Shown in pieces: positions 54,966 through 64,000 of a DNA stretch of 64,000 nt (positions are counted from its first letter, which is position 1; every line of letters starts with the position of its first letter). Position numbers and translations under genes: made by a program. The DNA is from Stomoxys calcitrans (lineage: Eukaryota > Arthropoda > Insecta > Diptera > Muscidae), in assembly GCF_963082655.1 (NCBI RefSeq), contig NC_081552.1, positions 51,674,946 to 51,738,945 of the forward strand, given 5' to 3'. The notes beneath the pieces are model-generated. The model ran no database searches. It was not told the DNA's origin and saw only the letters and a program-made list of their open reading frames with translations.

Positions 54966-55465
54966 ATTCTACATTTTGTATCAGTATAAATCTTTGACTT
55001 TTTTCTGTGAAAAATTAATAAAAGAATTTTATTGCAATTCTTTGCAACTTATATTTATTCGATTTAGCAATTTTCCCTTCCAATTTCCCACCTTCAGCGT
55101 GCACGTAGACAATGGCCGACAAAGTAATTTCTAGCACAAGAAGATGTAAAAATAGCTGCTGACACCATAACTACAGGGAATTCATACATGCAAGTGAACT
55201 ATGAACCAAGCTAAGTGTATGTGTGGGTATGAGCAGGTTTACCGCATTGTATGAACATGTTGCAATAACAACCTTAGCGATAAAATCGTTGTTGCAACAA
55301 ACAAACAATCTTCTCTTGTCACCTTCACAGGGGTTAATGGGCTTTGGCTACAAAAGCGAAGACTCGACAACCTTACTACCTACCTGCTGAGGTGCCCCCA
55401 GAATATTTTTATAGTCTGATGTCAGATAAACAAACAAGCAAACGACCCAATGAAGTACCGTTTTT
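54966..55465. other. Low-copy interval
   Basis: The left 100 bp is AT-rich. From 55080 the composition becomes balanced (CCTTCAGCGTGCACGTAGAC, CAGGGGTTAATGGGCTTTGG), with no long frame. It may be host intronic or intergenic DNA. Confidence 0.4.
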
Positions 55466-56107
55466 ATACCCACCACCATAGCATGGGGGTATACTAATCT
55501 AGTCAATCCGTTTGTAACAACTCGAAATATTCGACTATGACCCTATAGAGTATATATATTTTTGATCGTCTCGATGTTCTGAGTCGATTAATCCATGTTC
55601 GTCCATCTGTCTGTCGAAATCACGATAGAGGTCGAACGAGTAAAGCTAGCCGCTTGAAATTTCGCACTGATATAGCTCCCATATAAACCGATCTCCCGAT
55701 TTGAATTCTTGAGTCCTAACAAACCGCAATTTCTGTCCGATTTGGCTGAAATTTTGCTTGCGCTGTTCCGTTACGACTTTCAACAACTGTGCCAAATACG
55801 GTACAAATCAGTCTATAACGGGATATAGCTCCCATATAAATCAATTTCCAGATTTGACTCCTTGAGCCCATACAAGCCGCAATTTCAGTCAATTTCAGTT
55901 AAGCATGTAGTGTTTTGTTTTGACTTTCAACAACTGTGCCAAGCACGGTCCAAATCGGTCTTTAACCTCTTATAGCTCCCATATAAACCGACCTCACGAT
56001 TTGACTTCGTGAGTAGTTACAAGCCGTAATTTTTGTCCGATTTCGCTGAAATTTTGCACGCGGTGTTCTGTTACGGTCAGTCTAAATCAGTCTACAACCT
56101 GATATTG
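55466..56107 (+). mobile_element. DINE-A copy 21, head and core, joined to DINE-B copy 11
   Basis: The head (TATACCCACCACCATAGCAT), CCTATAGAGTATATATATTT, TCCATCTGTCTGTCGAAATC and three units are present. Sequence then switches near GTCTACAACCTGATATTGTG into a DINE-B microsatellite and core. Confidence 0.82.
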
Positions 56108-57487
56108 TGACGTTGTCCGTGTGTCTGTCCGTTTGTTGTAATCACTCTACAACCTTCAATAATTGAGATATTGAAATTGGGCACAGAGACGTCTTTTTGA
56201 TACACACTGATTAAGTTCTTGAACGGGCCAAATCGGACCATAATTGGATATAGCTGCTATATAGACCGATCTGGGATAAAGGGTCTAATGCCCACAAATG
56301 CTTTATTTTTTATCAGATTTTGCTGAAATTTTAAACAGTGAGTTGTTTAAGACTTCCCGACATCTGACCCAAATATGGTTCAGATCAACCTATTTTTGAA
56401 TATAGCTGCCATGTAGACCGATCTCCCGATAAAGGGTCTGATGCCCATAAAAGCTTTATGTTTTATCCAATTTCGCTGTAATTTGAAACAGTGAGTAGTT
56501 TTAGGCCTCCCAACATTCGACCCAAATATGGTTCAGATCCGACTATATTTAGATTTAGTTGTCATATGGACCAATCTGTCGATAAAAGGTCTGAAGCCCA
56601 TAAAAGCTTTATTTGTAATCCGATTTCGCTGAAATTTGAAAAAGTGGGCTATATTAAGACTCCCAACGTCCGTTCCAAATAAAGGTCAAATCAGATTATA
56701 TATATATATAGCTGTCATATAGACCGATCTTCCAATTTAGAGTCTTAATCCCATCAAAAGCAGATTTATTACCTGAAAATGTTACTTGTATATGAGTTCT
56801 CGGGACCTGAATAAAATATGAGCGATATAACTACGTTTATAGTAGTGGAGATATAATAAAATAGGATGATTATTATATCCTTGTTTAATTTGGTCCAGAT
56901 CGGTCCTGATTTGGTTATAGGTGCCATATAGAAAAAGCTTTCGAGAGCATTTATTATTCGATTTCGTTGAAATTTGACGCAGTGACTTATGTTAGGCTTT
57001 TCGACATCCGTGTCCTTTATGGTTCAGGTCGGTTTATATTACGATATAGCTGCAAAAAAGACCAAAATTGTGATATACAAAATTGAACAGTTACTTATAT
57101 TGGGTTGCCCAAAAAGTAATTGCGGATATTTTAAAGGAAAGTAAATGCATTTTTAATAAAACTTAGAATGAACTTTAATCAAATATACTTTTTTACACTT
57201 TTTTTCTAAAGCAAGCTAAAAGCAACAGCTGATAACTGACAGAAGAAAGAATACAATTACAGAGTCACAAGCTGTGAAAAAATTTGTCAACGTCGACTAT
57301 ATGAAAAATCCGCAATTACTTTTTGGGCAACCCAATATTTGGTAGACCACTCAATGTCCGTACCGAATTTGGGTGCATAAGTTATCCAATATTCACCGGA
57401 TTGTGACGAAAGGAGGTATATATATATACCCGAGGTGGTGGGTATGCAAAATTCGGCCCGGGCGAACTTAATGCCTTTTTACTTGTT
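56108..57487 (+). mobile_element. DINE-B copy 11, core and tail, with a MITE insertion
   Basis: It enters at TGTCCGTGTGTCTGTCCG, then has units with TGGATATAGCTGCTATATAG. A segment inverted relative to 42300-42400 follows, then MITE-M copy 6 at 57100-57335, and the tail TATACCCGAGGTGGTGGGTA with TTCGGCCCGGGCGAAC and TTTTTACTTGTTTG. Confidence 0.85.
57100..57335 (+). mobile_element. MITE-M copy 6, complete
   Basis: TTGGGTTGCCCAAAAAGTAA and the matching right end are flanked by TA at 57098-57099 and 57336-57337. DINE-B sequence continues on each side. Confidence 0.92.
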
Positions 57488-58008
57488 TGTTGCTGCTTTA
57501 AGCTTCAAGCTCAGTGCAGTGTGTTACTGTGCCAGGCATCACAGGTGAGTTGAGTCCGTTGCATGCCGCACCGGGAGTTTCGTGTTGGTTATACCAAAAG
57601 TGTCTTGGGCATATGTATATCATACTATACGCTCATGCATTTTCTGACTCATATAAATATCTGAAATGCTCAAAAGATTTCAAATGTCACAAAATGTTTA
57701 TGACTGAAATTTGTCCAAGCAGCAGCATGAAGAATCCTTTGAGCTTCTAAAACATGTTGTTGACATAAAAATTTTATATTTTGCAGCATGCTAAGAGATT
57801 GAAGGCAAGATGGCAAAAGAGAGAGAGAGAGAGAGAAAAAGGAGGAAAAGGAATAAAATTGAGTACCCAAGTTGTCAATGTAGAGCACTTGCAATCTGCA
57901 TTGCATTTGAAATCAACAAAAAGGTCAGAATATGAAACAAGAAGTGATAAATCAAATATGCAAAAACCAATACGAAATCATATTTCATGAATGCTGAGAC
58001 AGTTGAAT
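57488..58008. other. Low-copy interval with a (GA)n tract
   Basis: Balanced composition at the left (CAGTGTGTTACTGTGCCAGG, then CACAGGTGAGTTGAG, a donor-like sequence at about 57540) and ATTTTGCAG near 57779, acceptor-like. A (GA)n run lies at about 57818-57837. No frame with a recognised product. An untranslated exon is possible but unsupported. Confidence 0.35.
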
Positions 58009-58633
58009 TTTTATACCCTCCACCATAGGATGTGAGTGGACTAATTTAGTCATTCCGTTTGTAACACCTCGTGATATTCGTCTAAGACCCCATAATGTAT
58101 ATATATTCTTGATCGTCAAGACATTTTAAGTCGATCTTGTCATGTCCGTCTGTCCGTCCGTCCGTCTGTCCGTCCGTCCTTCTGTAAGTAAAGTAAAGCT
58201 AGACGCTTGAATTTTTGCAAAAATATATCTTATTGATGTAGGTTTGTTGGAATTGTATATAGGCCGATCTTGAGTCGTGACTTCTTGAGCATCTTGAGGG
58301 CGCAATTCTTATCCGGTTTGGGTGAAAATTTACATGAAGTGGTTTGTAATGATTTCTAACAATTGTGCTAAGTATGATCCAGATCTCCCGATTTGACTGC
58401 TTAAGCTTCTAGAGGGCGCAATTATTATTCAATTTGCCTTATATTTTCGATGTGATATTTTTCTATGACTTCTATGACATATAGCTCATATTTTCGAGGT
58501 GATATTTTTCTATGACTTGTACGGCATATAGCTCATATATATTTGAAAAAGTAATTGAAAGAACTTGGCAATTGCAATCCATGGGGAGGGTATATACAAT
58601 TCGGCCCGTCCGAACTTAGCACGCTTTAAATTG
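58009..58633 (+). mobile_element. DINE-A copy 22, near-complete, shortened core
   Basis: The head is TTTATACCCTCCACCATAGG, then CCCCATAATGTATATATATT, CATGTCCGTCTGTCCGTCCG, two diverged units and the tail TTCGGCCCGTCCGAACTTAG, CACGCTTTAAATTGTTT. Confidence 0.85.
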
Positions 58634-58740
58634 TTTCGTATTAAAGCAGTTGTTTTGCTATCCTCCTGATTAGGGGGGTTTATGTTTTCTTTTAACTACA
58701 TCTAGGACTATGAACATTTGCAAGGTGTTTCGTAGTTCAT

Positions 58741-59397
58741 AAAATGTTTTGAGAATGTAATTTTATAAATTTTTCTAAAGACAAAATTCTATGAAATTAT
58801 CAAAAATGATTAATTTGGTTGAAATTTTCCCTAATGACAAAAATTTCTATAAAATGTTCGATAAAGACAAAATTTGAATGCGATTTTTTCTTGAAAACAA
58901 AATATCTTTTTAAGTTTATATTTAACCCACAAACTTTTCCTAAGGATAAAAATATATGAAATTTTCCCGAGAGACAACATATCTATGAAATTTTTTTGAA
59001 TTTAATGACAAAATTTCTATTAAATTTTTCCTAAAGACAATGTTTCAATGCAGTTTCTCACTTTGCGTGTTTGAGAAAATTTCATAGAAATGTTGTCATT
59101 TAGAAAAAATTCATAGAAGGGTTGTCTTTAAGAAAAATTTCATAAAAATGTTGTATTGAAGAAAAATTTCTTTTAAATTTTATCTTAAAACCAAATTCCT
59201 TTGAAATTTTCCTTAAGACAACATTTCTATGAAATTTTTCTTCAATACAACATTTTTATGAAATTTTTCTTAACAACGACCTTTCTATGAATTTTTCTCA
59301 AACACACAAAACTTTTGGGAAATGTTCCCTTAATATTAAATTTCTTTGAAATTTTCCGTAAAAACAACATTTCTTTGAAATTTCCCTTAAGACAACC
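58741..59397. repeat. Minisatellite G, segment 5 (longest), with an internal palindrome
   Basis: About 20 units of 25-30 bp (AAAGACAAAATTTCTATGAA, AAATTTTTCCTAAAGACAAC types) occur. The orientation reverses at about 59065 and again at about 59171, giving a long inverted repeat. Confidence 0.75.
59067..59307. repeat. Imperfect long inverted repeat in minisatellite G
   Basis: The left arm (59067-59170, starting GTGTTTGAGAAAATTTCATA) matches the reverse complement of the right arm (59231-59307, ending TTTTTCTCAAACACAC). The longest exact stretch covers TTCATAAAAATGTTGTATTG and its continuation. The spacer is about 60 bp. Confidence 0.85.
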
Positions 59398-61030
59398 CTA
59401 ACCATAATTTTCAGAAACGCCAGATCCCCGTGATGGGTGGTGCGATTTAAACGTAATTTTTGTGCTCTACTATAGTACCCTAAATCCAACCCCACCCTAG
59501 ATCCAACCAAATATATATATAGACCAATCACGACAATATGGAACTCAAATGAAAGATATTTAGGATCAGAAAATGTTTCTGGTATCCAATTGTCGGACCA
59601 AGTGTTAGGGGGACCCCAACCCCCAAAACACCCTAAATCGCACATATTTATCGACCATGGCAATATGGGACTCAAATGAAAGGTATTTGCGAGCAGAATA
59701 CATGTTTGACATCCAAAGGTGGAACCAAGTTTCTGGGGGTCCACCCCTTCCCCAAAACATCCCGTAAACAGGACTTGTTTATTCACCATGGCAAAATGGG
59801 GCTTCGATAAAAGGTATTTAAGTATAAAATACGAATCTGATACCCAAATCTCGGGCCAAGTGTTTAAGAAAACATATCTGGTATCCAACTGTCGGACCAA
59901 GTGTTAGGGGGACCACTCCAACCCCCAAAACAACCCTCAATCGGACATAATTACCTACCATGGCAATATGGGACTTAAATGAGAGGTATTTGCGAGTGGA
60001 ATCCCCAAAGAGGACAAATTTACGACCATAGCAATATGGGGCTCAAATGAAAGGTCTTTGGGAGTAAAGCAGGAATCTGATATAAATATTTGGAAAAAAG
60101 TTGTCTATGGGGCCACCCCACCCCATAACACCACCCACATAGGACGTATTTGCTGACCATTCCAATATTGGGCTGTAATAAGGAGTATTTTAGAGTAGAA
60201 CACGAATCTGATCTATAATTTCAGGGCCAAGTCACTTAATGGCCGCCACATCCCCCAAAACACTCCCCAAGCCGGTCATGTTTGCCGACTATGGAAATAT
60301 GGGACTCAAATGAACGGTATTTTGGGAGTAAACCACGAATCTGATATCAAAATTCGGAAGCAATTGCCTAGGGGACGTCGCACCCCCATAACAACCCCCA
60401 AATGAGACGGATTTGCTCATCGTCACAATTTGGGTATTAAAGGAGGAGGATCTCGATATTGATAGTTTTTAGGTCCCATACCCCAAACCGGACATATTTG
60501 CTGAGTTTTGCAATAAATGAAAGGTATTTGAGATTAGAAAACGAATTTGATATCCAATTTTGATGCCAATGGCAATATGAGGTTCAAAAAAATAATATTT
60601 GAGAGTCGAGAACGATGCTGATATATTTTCAGGGCTAAGTGTTTGAGGGACCACCCCACTTCCCAAAACACCCCATAATCGAGCATGTTTACCTCAATGT
60701 GAGACTCAAATAAAGGTATTTAAGAATAGAAAACGAATCTGATATCCAAATGCGGAATCATGTATTTGGGGCACAACCCCTTTTCCAAAACACCCCCCAA
60801 AGAGTTAAAATTTAGGTGCCAAGTGTTTGAAGATGCCTCATCTCATAAACTCACCTTAAACCATTGGTAATATGGGGTTTTAATGGATGGTATTTGAGCA
60901 CGACGCTGATATTTTTTTCAGGACCAATTGTCTAGGGGCCCACCTCCCCCCCAAAAAATCTACAAATCGGACATCATGACAATATCCGGCTGAAATAATG
61001 ACTTTAAGAATAGAATATATCAAACAACCA
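59398..61030 (+). mobile_element. Helitron-C copy 11, truncated at both ends
   Basis: It begins within the 5' block (ATAATTTTCAGAAACGCCAG) and has about a dozen core units, including a partial repeat of the GTATCCAATTGTCGGACCAA segment at 59580 and 59880. It fades at TGACTTTAAGAATAGAATAT without a CTAG end. Confidence 0.78.
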
Positions 61031-61245
61031 AATGTTAATGTTTACTTAATTTTTCCATAAACAAAATTTCAATAAAATTTACATAAGGACACAATTATTA
61101 TGAAATTTTCAGTAAAACAATATTTTTGTGAAATTTTCCCTGAAGACGATAACATTTTCTGTTGAGGCCAAATATTATTGAAATTTTCTATAAAGACAAC
61201 AATTCAATAAAATTTTATTAAAAATTTTGTGTTACAAGTTCTTCA
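61031..61245. repeat. Minisatellite G, segment 6
   Basis: AAACAAAATTTCAATAAAAT, GGACACAATTATTATGAAAT and CTATAAAGACAACAATTCAA units. Confidence 0.6.
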
Positions 61246-61747
61246 AAACCAAACCAACCAAACATTTCTTCTTTCGTATATTTTTACTTTTCGAGTTTCT
61301 TAATATATTTTGTTAGACACCTGTAAAATTTTAACACATTCTACCATTTTTCGCAAGAAATCGCAGGTAGTTTACTGCCTGATGCCAACACATGCACCTG
61401 TGTCCATTTCATCGACTTCTCACAAAAATATCACTTTGCACTATCGAATACAGCCGAGTGCCCAATCCAGTAGAAGAGAAAACACAGCAGGTGTTTTGCT
61501 GCATACAAAAGTCATAATCATCTTTTTTCGATAGAAATTAGCACTAACATAAATTGTCAGAATATTGAGTAACACCTACGAATGATTTTGAAGTAAAGCA
61601 CGCCCTGCCCCATGAGAGTTGAAGTGGAAACTTGGAGCTTACAAATTAACAGCCACCGACAGTCACAGTCACACTTTAGGCATTATTTATAAAATAAATT
61701 CTTACAGTTAACTCTTAAGGATCTTAAGGCTTATATATAACAAATAG
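61246..61747. other. Low-copy interval
   Basis: No window repeat. A short + frame (61310-61534) has no recognised domain. Text such as CACATGCACCTGTGTCCATT is non-repetitive. Could be host DNA. Confidence 0.35.
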
Positions 61748-62045
61748 TAAAAAGGTGCTAAGTTCGGCCGGGCCGAATCTTGAGAACACACCACCATGGA
61801 TTGTGCTAAAAATGCATTCAAATAAATGAAGTTGTGTAGGCAGAATTTTATACTACATACCAAACTTCTGTCAAAACCAGCAAAAAATAAAACTTCTAGG
61901 AACCGAACAAGGTACAATGAGAGACCGGTTTACAAGGAAGCTATATCAGGTTATAAACCCATTTTGGCCGTATTTGGCATAGTTGTTGGAAGTCATAACA
62001 TAACACTACATGCAAAATTTCATCCAAATCGGACAAAAATTGCGG
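61748..62045 (-). mobile_element. DINE-A copy 23a, tail side
   Basis: AAAAAGGTGCTAAGTTCGGC and the hairpin TTCGGCCGGGCCGAATC are followed by CACACCACCATGGATTGTGC, the variant segment (GTCAAAACCAGCAAAAAATA) and one unit. Confidence 0.8.
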
Positions 62046-62330
62046 CTGATGTGGCTGAAATTTTGCAAGTAGTATTCAGCTATGACTTTCAGCAACTGTG
62101 CCAATTACGGTCTAAATCGGTCAATAACCTGATATAGCTCCCATATTAACCGATCTCCCGATTTGATTTCTGGAGCCCTTGGAAGCCTCTATTTTGTCCG
62201 ATTTGTATGAATTTTTAAACGTAGTGTTCTGTTAAGAATTTTTAAAACTCTGTGAAGTACGGTCCACATTTGTTTATAACCTGATATAGCTCCATTATAA
62301 ACCGATCTCCCGATTAGACACTTTAAAGAG
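62046..62330 (+). mobile_element. DINE-A copy 23b, inverted core fragment
   Basis: At about 62046 the units flip orientation (GTGGCTGAAATTTTGCAAGT, ACCTGATATAGCTCCCATAT). The junction falls in ATTGCGGCTGATGTGGCTGA. Confidence 0.75.
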
Positions 62331-62666
62331 TCTCAACATTTGTGGTGTGTTAAATGTATCAAGAGGCGGGGTTGAATGATCGCGATTTCGGCCTTTGCCA
62401 GAGGCCTCGTCAGACTGCTATGCCACCAAAAGATTACATGCTTTTACCTACTCACTAATTGGTGAATGAAATGTTGGGTCTTGTTATTCAACCTTTTCTT
62501 ATAGCGCAGTAAGAGAAAGTTAAATGCTAACAGCAAACATCTCTTTAAAGAGACATCTAACATCAACAACACACACAAAGCTAAAGAATTGTTATCGAGA
62601 CAAACTTCGCTTGCCATAGAATAATTTTTCTATATGTGCATATTAACCACATATTTCTAGACGTAC
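62331..62666. other. Low-copy interval
   Basis: Includes GCGATTTCGGCCTTTGCCAG and GAGGCCTCGTCAGACTGCTA, then AT-rich text. No gene or repeat recognised. Confidence 0.35.
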
Positions 62667-63849
62667 TGATTGTGCTTTGTTTATTTGTTTGTTCCTTATA
62701 GACTCAGAAACGGCTGAACCGATTTTCTTGAAATTTTCACAGATGGTGCATAATGATCCCTTGGTGAAAATTGGGTACTACATTTTGTGATATTTGAAGG
62801 GGGCCGGACCCTCCCCCTTACCCTAATTTTCAGAAACGCCAGATGGATTGTGCGATTTAAGCGAAATATTGTGGGCTCTCATATAGCACCCTAAAAATAA
62901 AAATTTGGTATCCAAATTTCGGATGGGGTACCTAGGGGCGCCGCACCGTCCTTAAACCTGCCAAACATATATTTAAACCAATTATGACAATATGGGACTC
63001 AAATGAAAGGTATTTAGGATAAGATAAGGTGTTAGAGGACCACGACCACCCCAACCCCCAAAACACCCCTAAGTCGGACATATTTACCGATCATGGGAAT
63101 ATGGAGCTTAAATAAAAGATATTTGAGTGTAGAATTCGAATCTGATATCTAAATATAGGACCAAGTGTTTTGGGGGCTGCCTCTCCCCAAAACCATCCCC
63201 CAAAGTGGGCAAATCTACGACCATAGCAATATGGGGCTCAAATGAAAGGTCTTTGGGAGTAAAGCAAGAATTTTATATCAACATTAGGGACCAACTGCCT
63301 AGGGGACGTCCCACCAACATAACAACCCCCAATAGGACGTATTTGCTCACCAAGACAATTTACAATTTACAATTTCACCAAGATAAATATTTATAGTTGA
63401 TAGTTATATAGTTATAGATTGATAGCCTATTTTGGGGCCATGTGTTTGGGGGACGCCTCATCGTGTAACCTCCCCTAAACCAAGGGCAATATGGGGTTTA
63501 ATAAATGGTATTTGAAAGAAGAGCACGATGCTGATATTTTTTCAGGGCCAAGTGTTTGGGGGACACCTCACCCCCGAAAACATCCCTAAATCAAATATCA
63601 TGAGAATATCGGGCTGAAATAAAGTATTTTAAGAATGGAGTACACCTTACATTAAATTCGTTGACGTATAAAGCTCAAATCGGATTCAGATAAAGGCACT
63701 TATATTGTTAAACTGTCAAGCGATATACTATTTTCATAGCATGGTATTTCACTAAAAGCTCTTTAATTTTTGAAAATAAATATTCCAAGGAAAAATTTGT
63801 TCCATATGAAGTAAAAGAAGGCGCAGCGGAGCGGGCCCGGGTCAGCTAG
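62667..63849 (+). mobile_element. Helitron-C copy 12, both end regions present, core shortened
   Basis: A TTGTGCTTTGTTTATTTGTT start and AGACTCAGAAACGGCTGAAC are followed by the CCGGACCCTCCCCCTTACCC block. Six or so core units follow, then the 3' end GAAGGCGCAGCGGAGCGGGC, CCGGGTCAGCTAG and T. The last 300 bp closely match copy 5. Confidence 0.82.
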
Positions 63850-63928
63850 TATATGTATATACTTTGAGGCTTTTACAAGCATTAGCATTTCATTAGTATA
63901 CCCCCATCTTATGGTGGTGGGTATAAAA
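63850..63928 (-). mobile_element. DINE-A head fragment at the Helitron-C copy 12 border
   Basis: TATATGTATATACTTTGAGG, a shortened interior and TACCCCCATCTTATGGTGGT, GGGTATAAAA. This suggests the Helitron inserted beside the AT-rich box of a DINE. Confidence 0.65.
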
Positions 63929-64000
63929 AAACGTTACCCAAATTTCGTCCTTGCAAAATTTCACCAAAATTTTACCTTTAGAGAAAATTTTATTTCAGTT
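63929..64000. repeat. Minisatellite G trace at the right edge
   Basis: CAAAATTTCACCAAAATTTT and TTTAGAGAAAATTTTATTTC phrases run off the window. Confidence 0.45.

Noticed and set aside
57538..57790. Intron with a GTGAGT-type donor near 57545 and TTTTGCAG acceptor near 57786
   Set aside because: Single short motifs with no coding frames on either side; such matches are frequent by chance.

Overview
The window is eukaryotic, AT-rich and made almost entirely of transposable-element (TE) debris. The repeat families point to a calyptrate fly, plausibly Muscidae (Stomoxys, Haematobia or Musca type). That placement is an inference from INE-1/DINE-1-like motifs, a tRNA-derived SINE and a mariner-type MITE, not a database match. 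No complete host gene is visible. The only host-like coding candidates are an open frame running off the left edge (3-224) and a short lysine-rich frame near 8.3-8.5 kb. Nearly all other open frames are products of repeat units 153 bp long, a multiple of three.

Family names used here. DINE-A and DINE-B are INE-1/DINE-1-like non-autonomous rolling-circle (Helentron-type) elements. Their head is a TATACCC...GGGTATA hairpin, followed by AAAGTATATATATTCTTGATC and GATCTAGCCATGTCCGTC plus a (GTCC/GTCT)n microsatellite. Their core is built of 153-bp units. Their tail is a TTCGGCC...GGCCGAA hairpin ending near ACTTG. Strand is given in head-to-tail direction. DINE-E is a third, smaller subfamily. Helitron-C is a separate family with a TC 5' end, a GC-rich 3' end finishing in CTAG followed by T, and a core of roughly 130-bp units. 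MITE-M is a ~235-bp TA-flanked element with Tc1/mariner-like inverted repeats. The SINE is tRNA-derived. Minisatellite G consists of units resembling GACAAAATTTCTATGAAATT.

Layout. 0-7.6 kb: DINE-A and Helitron-C copies; one Helitron carries a palindromic Tc1/mariner derivative and a MITE. 7.6-8.5 kb: low-copy DNA. 8.5-12.9 kb: DINE-B, then a DINE-A holding a Helitron and ended by a 5'-truncated I/LOA-type LINE. 12.9-20.4 kb: an AT-rich degenerate repeat rich in TATCGATA, split by three DINE-A copies and a full Helitron-C. 20.4-21.4 kb: a MITE split by a DINE-A. 21.4-22.5 and 25.4-26.7 kb: the cleanest low-copy islands. 22.5-34.4 kb: DINE mixtures, a Helitron with repeated 5' motifs, and SINE pieces. 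34.4-35.5 kb: RTE-like LINE relic. 36-41 kb: Helitron/MITE/SINE nest, a CR1/Jockey-like RT fragment, and a Penelope-like element split by a DINE-B. 41-46.5 kb: DINE-B copies. 46.5-51.4 kb: Helitron-C containing an RTE-like LINE with a 14-bp target duplication. 51.4-64 kb: more DINE, MITE, Helitron and minisatellite copies with short low-copy stretches.

The region is best read as a stratigraphy of nested insertions: RTE and MITE inside Helitron, Helitron and LINE inside DINE, DINE inside Penelope and MITE, MITE inside DINE. Every recognisable transposase or reverse transcriptase frame is broken. Many boundaries are estimates read by eye, good to about 10-30 bp except where termini or target duplications fix them.
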